Below are positions 1 through 12,263 of a stretch of DNA of 64,000 bases, piece after piece. The notes under the pieces are model-generated. The model was not told the origin of the DNA and did no database searches. It was given only the letters and a program-made list of their open reading frames with translations. The stretch comes from Erinaceus europaeus (taxonomy: Eukaryota > Chordata > Mammalia > Eulipotyphla > Erinaceidae), in assembly GCF_950295315.1 (NCBI RefSeq), contig NC_080171.1, positions 95,202,470 to 95,266,469 on the forward strand. The letters are read 5' to 3'. A program made the position numbers and the translations under genes. Positions within the stretch are counted from its first letter, which is position 1; every line of letters starts with the position of its first letter.

Positions 1-147
1 CCACAGTGCTGAGCTGGAGGTTGCCACCTGCCAGCTGCTAACTCTGCCCCTGCTGGCACCTCCTATTGTGGAGCTGACACGTCACACACAAGTAAATGTC
101 ACTGTTGCAATAACCTTTATTTATTTTAATTAAAATAAGAATTGTTT

Positions 148-264
148 TTTGACCATAACACACTGCTCAGCTCAGGTTTATGGTGGTGCAATGGACTGAA
201 CTTAAGATCTTAGAGCACCTTGGGTGTTAATGTTTGTTGCATAAACTGTTATGCTATCTCCACA
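148..264 (-). repeat. Short tRNA-derived SINE (second hedgehog type)
   Basis: On the - strand it reads ...GATAGCATAACAGTTTATGC..., then a B-box region and ...GAGCAGTGTGTTATGG. This matches other copies in the window at 8.1, 15.2, 25.0, 42.1 and 54.1 kb. Confidence 0.7.
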
Positions 265-296
265 GCCCTGCAGTGGCCTTCAAAAGTCTGGTTGAG

Positions 297-569
297 GGGG
301 CTGGGTGGTGTGCACATAGTGTGAAGTGCAAGGACTGGCATTAGGATGCCGGTCTGAACCCCCAGCTCCCACCTGCAGAGTGAAGCAGGTCTGCAGGTGT
401 CTATCTTTCTCTCTCCCTCTCTATCTTCCCTTCTCTCTTGTTTTCTCTCTGTCCTATTCAACAACAGCAGCAACAACAACAATGGGGGGGGGGGAGTTGG
501 TCACCAGGAGCAGTGGATTTGTAGTGCAGGCACTGAACCCCAGCAATAACCCTGGAGGCAAAAAAAAAA
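297..569 (+). repeat. tRNA-derived SINE, long-tail (CCAGCAATAACCCTGGAGGC) type
   Basis: The tRNA-like head is followed by a CT-rich body, a CAAC-rich stretch and the CAGTGGATTTGTAGTGCAGG ... CCTGGAGGC tail plus A tract. It is flanked by the duplication TCTGGTTGAG at 287-296 and 570-579. Confidence 0.9.
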
Positions 570-579
570 TCTGGTTGAG

Positions 580-770
580 CTTGTGCCTCTTTGTCACAGT
601 GAAGAGTCAGAGTCCCAGGAAAGAGTGTCTGGTGGCCACACTTTAGGCTGCACATTTTAGCCAGCTTCCGTACTGGGAAGTGGGGTTTCTTATACCATTA
701 GGATCCCCCAAATAGATACTGGTTAACCAAAGCAACAAATGTCTGCTACAGTTGGTTCCAGATGAATGCA

Positions 771-801
<31 letters not shown>

Positions 802-2094
802 ATGTGTATATGCGTGTGTGTGTGTGTGTGTGCATACTAATGAATTGAGGAGCTAGGTCATCTCTCAAGCACTGTTCTGATAAGAGTTTAATCCTGCAGT
901 GGTGTAAAGTGACATCGGTCCTAGGAAAAAGTTCTCCCCTCCTCTCTTGATAAGAAAATATTGTAGGGCCTAAGGCAGAGAAAAGGGCGGCTCAGGAAAT
1001 AAACCATGTCTCTTTACTGTGTCCCTTTAGAAACTAGGATAGCTCATTTATTTTTAGATTGAGAGACTCTTCAGGTTATTTGGGGCTGCATCTGTCTAGG
1101 GTGCAGTAAATGGACTTCCAGTGGTCTGTTGGAGGGGCAATCAGGGAGAGGAGTCCTCATCCTTAACCTTTTGCTGGGTGCACCAGCTACCTGTATCTGC
1201 TGCTGCTGCTGCTCCTACTGCATCAGGCTGTGAGCTTCTTGGGAACAGCTCTCCCTTCTCAGTCATCTCTGGCCCTGTGGTTTCCAGCCCAGAACCTGGC
1301 ACCAGACTCAGCCAGCTAGTCACCTATCCGTCCCTTGTTCCTCCTGGGCACATGGCCAGACTACATTTCTCGTTGAATATGCAATGTGACTTGTGTTTGA
1401 CTATTGGAATGTGGACAGAAGTGACATAGGCCACTTCCAAGTCTGGCCCTTAAGGTCTTCCAATAATGATTCACATAGCCCTGCAGTTCCTCAATTATCA
1501 CCTCATCCATCTGAACACAGCTGATTCTGAGATGCTAAGGGAGGTTGTAGCCACAGGAAAGAACCTGGGAATCACATCCGCAGACCAGTAACACCTGTCA
1601 TGTTAGAGAGAAGGACTGTTCCATAGTGCTACTGAGATTGAGAGCCTGTTACGTGGTCAGTGTTCGCTGCACACCCAGAAAATGTTTCCTGCATGTGTTA
1701 CTCTGTGATCCTGGATAGAGAATAGCTCTATCCTGGGCCTCAGTTTTCTTAACTTTGAAAAGGCTGGGTCTCGTAATCTTTGTGGATGCTTCTTTCTGGA
1801 TGCTTTTGTAAATCAGTGTGCAGGGCCTCAGCACTCCTCTCTCTGTGAGAAGCACTGCAGGGAGAGAGGAAGTGTCAGCTTTTGTTCTTACTATCTGTGA
1901 TCCCCAGAGTCTCCGTGGCCATCTCTGTTGCTGTTTTCTTCATCTCCTCCAGGAAAGCAGCAGGAAGGAAGGAATAGCAGCAGTCGTCCAAGATGATGTC
2001 TTCCCGGGTGCCTGTGACAGCGCCTGTTAGTAGTCCCAGTGAGGCTGCAGTCTTGGGCTAGGACATAGTCACGCAAGTCCTTGGACTGAACAAT
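580..2094. other. Intergenic stretch without a recognised gene
   Basis: It contains a GT microsatellite at about 771-832 and a short CTG run near 1197. No coding or repeat family is otherwise evident. Confidence 0.6.
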
Positions 2095-2275
2095 AGCTCA
2101 GACTAGTGCACCAGGCACCATTCTAAGTGCTTTGTCTCTTATCAACTTGTTTAAATCTCACAATAGCCTTCCGGAGGCCCCCAATTTACAGACAGGGAAA
2201 CTGAAGTACAGAGAGACTGAGAATTTTCCCAAGGTCAGCCAGCCAGCGAGGAGTCAAGTTGATGTTCTCATCCCG
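2095..2275 (-). repeat. MIR
   Basis: It contains CACCAGGCACCATTCTAAGT, then ATTTACAGACAGGGAAACTGA and CCCAAGGTCAGCCAGC. These are the hallmarks of the reverse complement of the mammalian-wide MIR SINE. Confidence 0.85.
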
Positions 2276-2644
2276 CCAGCTTTGATTCCAGAGCTTCATC
2301 TCTAGGCTGGAATAGGATTTTGATCCTGATCCTAAAATTCACCAGTGATAGAGGAAAGAAACAGCCAAGGGGACATGGATTCTGAAGTCCTGGCCCTTCA
2401 CTAGGGCCTGGGGGGTAGGGGGGCAATTCCCCATGCTAGGGGATGTTTGGCAGTGTCTGGATATATATATATATATATTTGATTGTCACAAACAGGAAGG
2501 AAGTGCTATTGCCTGGAAATCATACCATACTTTCATCTGTCTGGAGTCGATAGCTATCAAGTCTGTCACCATTGTTTGTGCAAAGGAAAGAAGGTTTATT
2601 TGTATATGTTGTACAGTGTGAGAGGGGAGTTCTGTAAAGAGATT

Positions 2645-3150
2645 TAAAAAAGAATTTTTTTTATTTGCTAGGACAGTGATAAATTGAGAGGAGAGGGGGA
2701 GAGAGAAGCAGAAAAGAGAAATACCTACAGACCTGCTTTACTTTTTTTTTTTAAATAAATTTTTTTAATATCTATTTTTATTTATTTATTCCCTTTTGTT
2801 GCCCTTGTTGTCTTATTGTTGTAGTTATTATTGTTGTTGTCGTTGTTGGCTAGGACAGAGAGAAATGGAGAGAGGAGGGGAAGACAGAGAGGAGGAGAGA
2901 AAGACAGACACCTGCAGACCTGCTTCACCGCCTGTGAAGCGACTCCCCTGCAGGTGGGGAGCCGGGGTTCGAACCGGGATTCTTATGCCGGTCCTTGTGC
3001 TTTGCGCCACCTGCGCTTAACCCGCTGCGCTACAGCCCGACTCCCGACCTGCTTTACTTCTCATGAAGCACGCCCCTCAGCAAGTGGAGACGGGCCTAGA
3101 GCACTGTAAGGCATGTGCTCAACTAGGTGTGTCACTGCCCAGCCCCTGGA
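2645..3150 (-). repeat. Older SINE split by a younger SINE
   Basis: The pieces at about 2645-2743 and 3046-3150 form one older SINE. A younger SINE (2744-3045) interrupts it, and the target duplication GACCTGCTTTACTT is present at 2730-2743 and 3046-3059. Confidence 0.85.
2744..3045 (-). repeat. ERI-type SINE nested in an older SINE
   Basis: It is a full-length minus-strand copy with AATAAATAAATA-type tail complement, CT body and tRNA-like head ending CCCGACTCCC. It is bounded by a 14-base duplication. Confidence 0.92.
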
Positions 3151-3489
3151 AAGGGATTCTTTTGTTCATCAAATCATTCCAACCTCCACTGCTTCATGAT
3201 GGATTTTTAATACTTGGGGCTGGGAGGTGGGGCTGCAGATCAGGTGTTTATCTTCTGATGACTTAGTTCTAACTCTCATGATCTTCTTTCCCAAAGGGAT
3301 GTGGCAGCAGCCCCATGTGACAGACAAGGATCTCCAGTTTCTCCCCTGAGAGTATTTAACCCCTGTGTGCTCTGGTGCAGCACCTAGAACTCAAAGCCAG
3401 GGTCCACTCTAAGCATTCTGCAATGCACAGGACAGCCCCTGCCTCCAGTGAAGAGTCATGCAGCCTTAGATGTCCATATTCCCAGGGTT

Positions 3490-3590
3490 TATGAGTGCTC
3501 TGCTCTGAAGTCAGACAAGCCCAGGACTTCCTAGCTGTGTGACTCTGGGCAACTGATTTTTCCTCTCTGAACTTCAGAATTTTTCACCAA
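3490..3590 (+). repeat. MIR fragment
   Basis: GAAGTCAGACAAGCCCAGG followed by CTAGCTGTGTGACTCTGGGC and CCTCTCTGAACTTCAG is MIR core in the + orientation. Confidence 0.75.
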
Positions 3591-4312
3591 GCACTGATTA
3601 TGGCAATAAGGTTAAAAGTCTGACACAAGGAATGTGGCCGTAAATGTCTCCTATTGCTTTATTCTTACTCTTCCCTGTGCCTTCCCTTCTCTCACTCTGT
3701 CCCAGACCCTATCACATTTCCTGACCAAGAAACAGAGCCAGGGCCCTACACAGTGAGCCAAAGAGCTATGAGTTTATATTCCCCCGTTCAGTCCTGGCTG
3801 TGCCAATGTCTTCTGCTCTTCTAATTACTTATTTAAAGGTTATCGATTCCTTGGCTGCTGCTGGGAGGCCTCACAGAATTGTATGTCTCGCAAATAGCAG
3901 GAGAGCCTTGGCCTAGCGACTGGGGCCGCAGCCTGACATAACCAGGCAGGGGGTTATTTTCGCCCTGGATGCTTGTGAAATATTCATGTACTGATTTAAA
4001 TACTGAGGATGTCAGAGCTAGAAAGGGCCAGAGCCATCATAACAGCAAAGTGTACCCTCTCCCAGAAGGGGCTGCAGCCGGCAGCTGGGGGATAAAGCCT
4101 GGCAGAGATGGAGACTGGTACCTGTCAGTTTTAACAGTTGAACTCACTGGCACCTGCAGGTTGACAACAAATGTATCAAGCATTGGGCTTGATGTGTGAC
4201 CTTGGGAAGGAGGACTCACCTGACCATTCTGGGCCTTTGATTCCTCATCTGGAATGAGAGCAAGGGGGTCATGAGGCTGAAATTAGACAAATGTAGAAAA
4301 ACACAACTTTTT

Positions 4313-4614
4313 AAAAAATGATTTTTAATATTTATTTATTTATTTATTCCCTTTTGTTGCTCTTGTTATTTTTTTATTGTTGTAGTTATTGTTGTTATTG
4401 ATGTCATCATTGTTGGATAGGACAGAGAGAAATGGAGAGAGAAGGGGAAGACAGAGAGGAGGAGAGAAAGAAAGATACCTATAGACCTGCTTCTCTGCCC
4501 GCAAAACAACTCCCCTGCAGGTGGGGAGCTGAGGGTTCAAACCAGAATCCTTACACAGGTCCTTGCGCTTTGCGCCACGTGCGCTTAACCCACTGCGCTA
4601 CCGCCCATCTCCCG
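4313..4614 (-). repeat. ERI-type SINE
   Basis: Full-length minus-strand copy. The target duplication AAAAACACAACTTTTT lies at 4297-4312 and 4615-4630. Confidence 0.92.
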
Positions 4615-4685
4615 AAAAACACAACTTTTTAATTGTATCAGAAATCAGCAAGTCTGTCTGAACTTGAATTTCCTCCTGTAGAAAT

Positions 4686-4742
4686 TTCTAGAATTTTTAC
4701 AGCTATAATTTCTAGAATTTTTACAGCTATAATTTTTACAGG
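4686..4742. repeat. Short tandem duplication
   Basis: The unit GAATTTTTACAGCTATAATT occurs in tandem, joined by TCTA, with a third partial unit. Two and a bit copies are visible. Confidence 0.8.
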
Positions 4743-5883
4743 TGACAGTTATAGTTGCTTTAAAGCTGGCCCCAGTGTGGCCTAAACACCTGATGGGAGC
4801 AACACTGAACAGGGAGGAAGGAGGTGTGGGCCTGCCCTCGTTCTGGCCCATCATGATGCATGAACCCAGCTAAGTCCTTCCCACCACTGGGATTCTGTGA
4901 CATTGTGTGTTTAACTGTATGTATTCATACCCAGGGGTTGTGCTAAGTTCCAGGTGCTGTGCTAAGTATTTGGCAGGAAATAATTTTCTGAATCTCCCAA
5001 TAACCATAGTAAAAGTTGTTACTTGAGTTCCAGAAGTGATTCTGGTAAACTGACTGCTGGGGAGATGAGTCTTGATTTGTAATGTTTGCCAATTTCTTTG
5101 GTGTAATTATTCTTTCTATGGATGATTTCAGGTAGTCACTGTGATGTCATGAACACCACTGAAAACACTAGATGACACACACCAGTGGAATAAAACTAAA
5201 GATCCAGAAATCAGTGCCTACATCTACTGCCAACTAACTTTTGACAAGGGTGCCCAAACCATTAAATGGCAAAAGGAGAGTCTCTTCAACAAATAGTGTG
5301 GGGAAAATTGGATTGAAACATTTAAGCAGATGAAACTGAACCATCACTTATCACCATGCACAAAATTCAACTCCAAGTGGATCAAGGACATGAGCATTAG
5401 GCCAGAAAGGATCAAATACATAGAAAAAAAAAAAAAAAAAAACATTGGCAGGACACTTCATGACCTATGCTTCAAAAAAGCCTTCAAGGATTCAAGTTCA
5501 AATAAATCAAATAATCAAATAATAATAATAATAATCAACCAATGGACCAATGGGACTACATCAAACTGAAGAGCTTCTGCACAGCAAAGGGTACCGTCAC
5601 CCAAACAGAAAGACACACAATGGCATGGGAGAAGAACTTTACACAATACACATCAGACAAAAGACTAATAACTAAAATGCATAAAGAGTTTAGTACACTA
5701 AACACACACACACACACACCAACCACAAGCAACCCCATTAGAAAATGGGGTGAGGACATGGGCAGAAATTTCACCAAGGAAGACATCCAGAGGGACAACA
5801 GATAAATGAGAAAGTGCTCAGTCATGGATCTTCAGACAGATGTAAATAAAAACAACAATGGGGTACCACTTTACACCTTCTTC

Positions 5884-5938
5884 TTCTTCTTCTTCTAGCG
5901 TTTGCCCTTCTTCCGTAGCCAGTCAACAGCGTCAGGTT
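5884..5938 (-). repeat. Unnamed AAG-tailed retroposon, copy 1 (truncated)
   Basis: The (TTC)n run followed by TAGCGTTTGCCCTTCTTCCG and ...CAACAGCGTCAGGTTGA interrupts the L1 at a place where the other L1 in the window reads continuously (near 29203). On the - strand it ends ...GGCAAACGCTAG followed by (AAG)n. The same sequence recurs near 12.2 and 17.8 kb. Confidence 0.75.
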
Positions 5939-5956
5939 GATAGAATGTCATACATT

Positions 5957-6221
5957 GGGAGTCGGGCAGTAGTGCAGCGGGTTAAGTGCAGGTGGCGCAA
6001 AGCACAAGGACCAAAATAAGGATCCCAGTTCGAGCCCCACCTGCACGGGAGTCGCTTCACAAGCGGTGAAGCAGGTCTGTAGGTATCTATCTTTCTCTCC
6101 TCCCCTCTGTCTTCCCCTCCTCTCTCCATTTCTCTGTGTCTTATCTAACAACAATGACATCAATAACAACAACAATAATAACTACAACAATAAAACAAGG
6201 CAACAAAAGGGAATAAATAAA
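5957..6221 (+). repeat. ERI-type SINE in L1
   Basis: Full-length head, body and AATAAATAAA tail. The target duplication AGAATGTCATACAT is at 5942-5955 and 6222-6235. Confidence 0.93.
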
Positions 6222-6545
6222 AGAATGTCATACATCATAAAAAAGAATAGAAATGACAAGTGTTGGAGAGGACATGAAGAAAAAGGGACACTCCACTGTT
6301 GGTGGGAGAGGAAATGGTCCAACCACTGTGGAAAGCAATTTGGAGACTTACTGGGACAATAGGAATGGACCTACACTACCACCCAGCAATTCCTCTCCTG
6401 GGAATTTACCCAAAGGAAAAAGAGACATCTTTCAGGAGAGATCTATGTATGCCTATGTTCATAGCAGCACAGGTTGTAATCACCAGAACCTGGAAGCAAT
6501 CCAGATGTCTAACATTAGATAAGTGGCTAAAAAAAATCATGGTAT

Positions 6546-6866
6546 GGGGACTAGGCGGTAGCGCAGCAGGTTAAGTACACATGGTGTGAAGTGCAAGGAC
6601 TGGCATAAAGATCCTGGTTAGAGCCCCCAGCTCCTCACCTGAAGGGGAGTCGCTTCACAAGTGGTGAAGCAGGTCTGTAGCTGTCTATCTTTCTCTCCCT
6701 CTGTCTTCCCCTCCTCTTTTATTTTTCTCTGTTCTATCCAACAACAATGACAGCAATAACAATAAAAATAACAACAATAAACAACAGTGGCAGAAAAAGG
6801 AAAAAAATGGCCTCCAGAAGCAGTGAATTCATAGTGCAGGCAGTGAGCCCCAGCCTGGAGGCAAAA
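6546..6866 (+). repeat. SINE, long-tail type, in L1
   Basis: The tRNA-like head GGGGACTAGGCGGTAGCGCA runs to the CCTCCAGAAGCAGTG ... CCTGGAGGC tail. It is flanked by AAAAAATCATGRTAT on both sides. Confidence 0.9.
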
Positions 6867-7769
6867 AAAAAATCATGATATATATATATATATATTATAT
6901 ATATATATATATATAATATATATTATTATATATATAATATATATATATATTATTCAGCTATTAAAAATGATGAAGTTGCCTTCTTTGCGTCCTCTTGGGT
7001 AAAGCTTTAGAACATCATGTTGAGTGAGATAAGCCAAAAGAGAAGGATGAATACCAAATTATCTTACTTATTAACAGACTTGATAAAGTAGGAATGGGAA
7101 GGGAGAGCACAAAGTGAACATGGACTGGACATGGTGAATTGCACCAAAGCAAAGGACTCTGGGGAGGAAGGAGGAGGGAGGAGAGGAAGAAAACTTTGGA
7201 GTCCTGGCACATGATGAAATTGTATGCATAAGTCAGTGACTGCACTGTGAAGCATTAACACCCTCAATAAAAAAATTTTTAAAAAAAGGAGAGGACACAG
7301 AAATTTGGTGGTGGGACTGGTGTGGAACCTACCCCTATTAGCTTAAAATCTTGGAAATCACTATTAAATCACTAATAAAAATGTGTTTAAAATAAATAAA
7401 TAATGAAAGAAAACACTAGATGTACAGCACTGGATTTCTATGTGCAGGTAAGGAAGTTGAGACTCAGAGAGGGTGAGTAATTTGCTCTGGACCATTGACT
7501 GAAGCAGCTTTACCTGTTTCCAGAGCTCTGCCCTTAACTACTGTCCTGGCTTGAGCTTAATGGGGTCACAGAGACTCAAGGTAGGAGGGACTTGGCTGAG
7601 TTCATGCATTATGATGAACCAGAACTAGAATAGGCCTACACCTTGTTTCTCCCTGTCCAGTGTTTTTCCCTTCAGGTATTTAGGCCACATTGGGGCCACA
7701 CTTGTTCTTCTACCCTGTGGCTTATTCAGGAAGGCAACAGAGCCTCACTTTATGGAGTGGTGACTCTAG

Positions 7770-7935
7770 GTTGGGCCCAATGCCAGGCCATTCAATACGA
7801 CGTTCCCTTGCTAAGTGCTCCTAACCAACCTGAGAGGTAGGAGTTTTGATTGCCAGTTAACCCAGGAGGAAACAGAGACTCAGATGGATGAAGTGACTGA
7901 CCCAAGGCTGCAGAGCTAGGAGTTTGTAGAACTGG
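7770..7935 (-). repeat. MIR
   Basis: CTGAGAGGTAGGAGTTTTGATTGCC, then GAGGAAACAGAGACTCAGA and CCCAAGGCTGCAGAGCTAGG (each read separately) match the reverse complement of MIR. Confidence 0.75.
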
Positions 7936-8113
7936 CATTCAAAGGCAGGCCTCTAATGATCTCAAAGCCCAAATACCTTTCTCTTCACCATCAGGCCTGG
8001 TCCATGGAAGCTTTCAGGTGGCAGCTCCACAGGTTTTATAAAACCACTTGTTTCCAAAATTCAGCCCTTTCCTCTGTCTCAGTAGCATTAAGTGTGAAGA
8101 AATTAGAATTTTG

Positions 8114-8238
8114 GAGGCTGAAGAGATAGCATAATGGCTGTGCAAAAGACTTTCATGCCTGAGGTTTTGAGGCTCTAGTTTCAATCCCTTGTACCACCTT
8201 AAGCCAGAGTTGAGCAATGTACTGGTAAAAAAAAAGTA
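8114..8238 (+). repeat. Short tRNA-derived SINE (GATAGCATAATGG type)
   Basis: It contains AGATAGCATAATGGCTGTGC, then CTCATGCC-like and AGCCAGAGTTGAGCAATG segments and a terminal A run. It belongs to the same family as the copy at 15210. Confidence 0.8.
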
Positions 8239-8261
8239 TTTATTTATTTTTAGCTTATTTT

Positions 8262-8550
8262 CTTTTTTATAAATATTTATTTATTCCCTTTTGTTGTGCT
8301 TATTGTTTTATTGTTGTAGTTATTATTGTTGTTGTTATTGATATCATTGTTGTTGGATAGGACAGAGAGAAATGGAGAGAAGAGGGAAGACAGAGGGGGA
8401 GAGGAAGATAGACACCTGCAGACCTGCTTTACCACTTGTGAAGTGACTCCCAGGCAGGTGGGGAGCTGGGGCCTCGAACTGGGATCCTTATGCCGGTCCT
8501 TGTGCTTTGCGCCATCTGTGCTTAACTTGCTGCATTACTACCTGACTCCC
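8262..8550 (-). repeat. ERI-type SINE
   Basis: Minus-strand copy flanked by TTTAGCTTATTTT at 8249-8261 and 8551-8563. It splits an older SINE whose second part runs to about 8695. Confidence 0.9.
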
Positions 8551-8699
8551 TTTAGCTTATTTTATTTATTGCAAGGGAGAGAGAGCAAGTGCAGTTCTCC
8601 ACCAGTTGTAGTAGTACCTGGGACCAAACCCAGGGCCTCATGTAGAGTATGATGCATGTATTCTACCACTGAGCCACCTCCCTAGCTCCTCAGCTAGGA

Positions 8700-8960
8700 C
8701 TTTGTTTGTTTTTGCATGCTAGTGCTTTACCAATGCATAATTTTGTTGCTCCTAGGCTTATTTTTGCGTTGTTTTTTATTTGTTTCTTTCAGATGGGTGG
8801 GAGAAGAGAAACTAGAGCTCTGCTCCACCATCTATGGAACTATCCATCCCACACTCTAACGAGTCCATCCCATGTGGTATTGGGGGCTTGCACGTGGGCT
8901 TGAACGTGGAATCTTATGCCTAGTGAGGAGTATGCTCTACTGGGTGAGTTATCTCATAGC
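8700..8960 (-). repeat. Degenerate SINE remnants
   Basis: It ends TACTGGGTGAGTTATCTCA, resembling an A-box complement, and contains GGGCTTGAACGTGGAATC, resembling a B box. It is heavily diverged. Confidence 0.5.
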
Positions 8961-8978
8961 CTCCTCAAGGAAGATTTT

Positions 8979-9219
8979 TTTTTTTTTATTGTTGCCATTG
9001 CTGTTGTTGGATAGGACAGAGAGAAATGGAGAGAGGAGGGGAAGACAGAGAGGGGAGAGAAAGATAGACACCTGCAGACCTGCTTTACCACCTGTGAGGC
9101 CACCAACCCTCCCCTCCCCCCTGCAGGTGGAAAGCCAGGGGCTAGAACCGGGATCCTTACGCAGTCCTTGTGCTTCGCCCCACCTGTGCTTAACCCGCTG
9201 TGCCACCGCCCGGCCCCCG
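8979..9219 (-). repeat. ERI-type SINE
   Basis: Minus-strand copy with duplication TCAAGGARGATTTT at 8965-8978 and 9220-9233. Confidence 0.9.
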
Positions 9220-9954
9220 TCAAGGAGGATTTTAATAAAAGAAAATAAATTGTCAGCGCCCACATCAGATGATTTGAATCAGAATCTTGGAGGAGGAAGA
9301 ATGAGATTCAAGAAGCTCTGGTGCTGAAAGGTTTTCAGGGGGTCCTGATATATGGTAGGTCTTGGGGACTTACCTTCCTTTTCTTCGTCACCCTTGGTTC
9401 CCCATTGGAAGAGGCCATTATTAATGAGAAAGGGTCTGACCCTAGAGGTAAACCCTCAAGGGCTAATACTCACGTGACTCCTAAGAAGCCAAGAATGTGT
9501 TGTTATGGGATTGTTTCAGGGGCCCAAGGTGGACACACATTGGCTTCAGTCACTTTCTGGTGACAAAGGGGTACTTAGCTAGTCTTCTGACCACAAAACT
9601 TACCTCTGAGAACTGAGGGGAGTAGACACCCACAGCTTCTTTTATCCCCAGCCTCAGTAAACCTCTGTCCCATTCATTTATTTAGTCACCCACTTTCTTA
9701 AGAGCTGCCTGCTGAAGCCAAATACTGGGCTGGGGATTGGACAGTGGATAACAGATGCCTTACCATCCCCAGTGGATGCAAGTGGATAAAAACAAAAACA
9801 AACGACAACAAAACATGCATTTACGATTCCTGAGGTGAAACCAGCTTTGCTTAGAAAAAACGAGTTATGCTATAGGAGGCAAAATGTTGCTATCTTGTTT
9901 CTGGGGAGGCGGGAGAGGAAGAAAAGAAAGTAGGGTGAAAGAACAAGATGTCAG

Positions 9955-10253
9955 TGGGAGTCGGGCGGTGGCACAGCAGGTTAAGAGCACGTGATGCAAA
10001 GCACAAGGACCGGCACAAGGATCCCGGTTGAAGCCCCCGGCTCCCCACCTGCAGGGGGGTCGCTTCACAAGCGGTGAAGCAGGTCTGCAGGTGTGTATCT
10101 TTCTCTCTCCCCCTCTGTCTTCCCTTCCTCTCTCCATTTCTCGGTTCTATCCAACAATGATGACATCAATAACAACAACAATAAAAACAACAAGGGCAAC
10201 AAAAATGGAAAATGAATAAATAAATATTTTTTTAAATCTTAAAAAAAAAAAAA
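9955..10253 (+). repeat. ERI-type SINE
   Basis: Full-length copy. The perfect 17-base duplication AAAGAACAAGATGTCAG is at 9938-9954 and 10254-10270. Confidence 0.93.
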
Positions 10254-10829
10254 AAAGAACAAGATGTCAGCAAGGTGAGGGAGCCTGAGGTGAACATTCT
10301 GGGAACAAGGAGACCATACAGGAGCTGGGGATTCCAACAGAACTGCTCAGTCTGCATATAGTTAGGGTGCAGACCCTCCATCTGTGAAATTTGCAGCAAT
10401 GGATGCCTGGTCTCTGTGTGGCTTGTGTGAGGGACTCAAAGAGAAGTTAAAGTTTGCCCTGGGGTCAACATCATGTGGTTCAGGAGTAAGAAAAGGTCTA
10501 GAAAAAAGAGATCTGTGAGAGTTTATAGAAACTCCAGACTTGGAAAGCTAGATCCAGAAAGCCAAGGCTCCCACAGCCATCTGGGTGACACAGGAAGGCA
10601 GGCTTCTTCTAAAGTAATTGCCGGTGTCGAGAGACACAGGAAGGAGAAGCACCTGGTGTTTTGGAATACAGTATGGCTCCTAAAATAGTGGGGGGACAGG
10701 AGATCACAACTACCATTGGTGGAACAGTTCTTAGGTTATTTGGTTTTCTCTTTTCTTTTCTCTCTCTCTCTCTTTTCTTTCCTGGTTACCTCCCAGGCTT
10801 CACTACTCTGGGCTGATTTTTTCAGAGAG

Positions 10830-11290
10830 AAAGAGTGAGACAGAGGAGAGAGACAGAGAGACACCACAGCACCAATGATTTCTTTAATGTGATGGAGATC
10901 TGGGCTAGAACCTAGGTCATGCACATAGCCAAGCAGACTAAGTGCCAGGTTGATGTCAAGCATACCATACATACTATGTCTTTGAACCCTTGCCAACATT
11001 TTACTGGGTAGTAACTATTATTATTAATGATGTGTTATTAATGATGTATTGATGATGTAATTGATGAGAGAGAAAGAATCAGAGCATCACTCTGGCATAT
11101 TCTATGCCAGGGATTAAATTCAGGACCTCATGTAGATCAATATTTTAGCCACTACACCACCTCCAGGGCCACTGTTTTATGATTTTTTTCAAATACTTAT
11201 TTATCTCATGAGAGAGAGAGAGAAAGACCAGAGTACTACTTCTTCACTGCTCCATGCACTCTGCCACTGAGCCTCCTCCTTGGCCCCTCA
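10830..11290 (-). repeat. Cluster of three degenerate SINE remnants
   Basis: About 10830-10990, 11060-11172 and 11195-11290 each show a GAGAGAGA body followed by a tRNA-like complement. Examples are GGGATTAAATTCAGGACCTC and CCACTACACCACCTCC. Confidence 0.55.
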
Positions 11291-11532
11291 ACTAGGATTT
11301 TGACTTCTTTTTGTGGTGCTAGGGATTGAATTGGGGGCCTCATGCATGAAACGTCATTAGTATAATCTCTGAACAAATTCCTAAATCATAGTAGTGATAG
11401 TTACAATGCTTGTTTTTATAGATAGGCAAGTGGCAGTTCAAAAAGGTGGTATGATGCACATAAAGACACAGAGCTATGTATGAAATAGCAAGAATTTGAA
11501 CTCAGGTCGTTATGGTTTGAAAATCTGTGCTT

Positions 11533-11843
11533 GGGGCTGGGTGGTAGCACAGTGGGTTAAGTGTACATGGCCCAAAATCAAGAACCAACTCAAGGATCCT
11601 GGTTCTAGCCCCCGTCCCCTACCTGCAGGGGTCACTTCACAAGCAGCGAAGCAAGTCTGCAGGTGTCTTTCTCTCCCCGTCTCTGTCTTCCCCATCTTTC
11701 TTGACTTCTTTCTGTCCTATACAACAACGACAGCAATAATAACAATGATAAGCAACAAGGCAACAAAAGGGAAAAATTAGTCTCCAGGAGCAGTGGATTT
11801 GTAGTGTAGGCACTGAGCCCCAGTGATAACCCTGGAGGCAAAA

Positions 11844-11875
<32 letters not shown>

Positions 11876-11903
11876 AAGAAAGAGAGAAAGAAAGAAAGAG
11901 GGA
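11533..11903 (+). repeat. SINE, long-tail type
   Basis: Head, body, CTCCAGGAGCAGTGG ... CCTGGAGGC tail, then an expanded GAAA tract. The duplication GAAAATCTGTGCTT is at 11519-11532 and 11904-11917. Confidence 0.93.
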
Positions 11904-12203
11904 GAAAATCTGTGCTTATAACTTCCCTCATCTTGCCAATGATTTCTCCCTAATAAGAAGACCCACAGGCCTGTGGATAGATGGGACAGAATCAGAAGTG
12001 GGGACAGAATTTGTATGCATGTCAGGTCATCCAATGTCATACGCACAAATGAACATTACTGGCTGCTGTACTGCTGAGGGACTCCAGCACAGAGTAAGAA
12101 GTAAAGGAAAGTGCTCAAGGTCACAGATGAGAAGCTAGCAGAGCTGGGCCCTCTGCACACTCCCGGAACTATCTGAAGGCTGCTCCTTCCACTTGCCCCC
12201 TGT

Positions 12204-12263
12204 GCCCTTTTTCCGTAGCCAGTCAACAGCGTCAGGTTGAGCCTGATGTAAAGTTTCGAGACC
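12204..12263 (-). repeat. Unnamed AAG-tailed retroposon, copy 2 (tail missing)
   Basis: TTCCGTAGCCAGTCAACAGC ... GTCAGGTTGAGCCTGATG and AAAGTTTCGAGACC match copies 1 and 3 almost exactly, without the TTC run. The - strand reads the peptide LHQAQPDAVDWLRKKG. Confidence 0.7.

Larger units (their letters stand above)
5175..7408 (+). mobile_element. 5'-truncated L1 (ORF2 3' part and 3' UTR) with nested insertions
   Basis: It starts in the ORF2 C-terminal region (CACATCAAACTGAAGAGC..., then the CCACTGTTGGTGGGAGAGG zone) and ends in an A-rich 3' end. The target duplication GAAAACACTAGATG is at 5161-5174 and 7409-7422, defining one insertion. Inside it are an unnamed 55-base repeat (about 5884-5938), two SINEs (5957-6221, 6546-6866) and a TA tract (about 6876-6950). 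The coding frames are broken, so it is inactive. Confidence 0.9.

Noticed and set aside
1121..1429. 102-codon open frame
   Set aside because: No homology, no splice context, and a CTG run gives the Ala stretch. Probably chance.
2796..3020. Recurrent small open frames with ERNGERRGRQRGGEKDRHLQ-like peptides across the window
   Set aside because: These are translations of the CT-rich body and head of the SINE, not genes.
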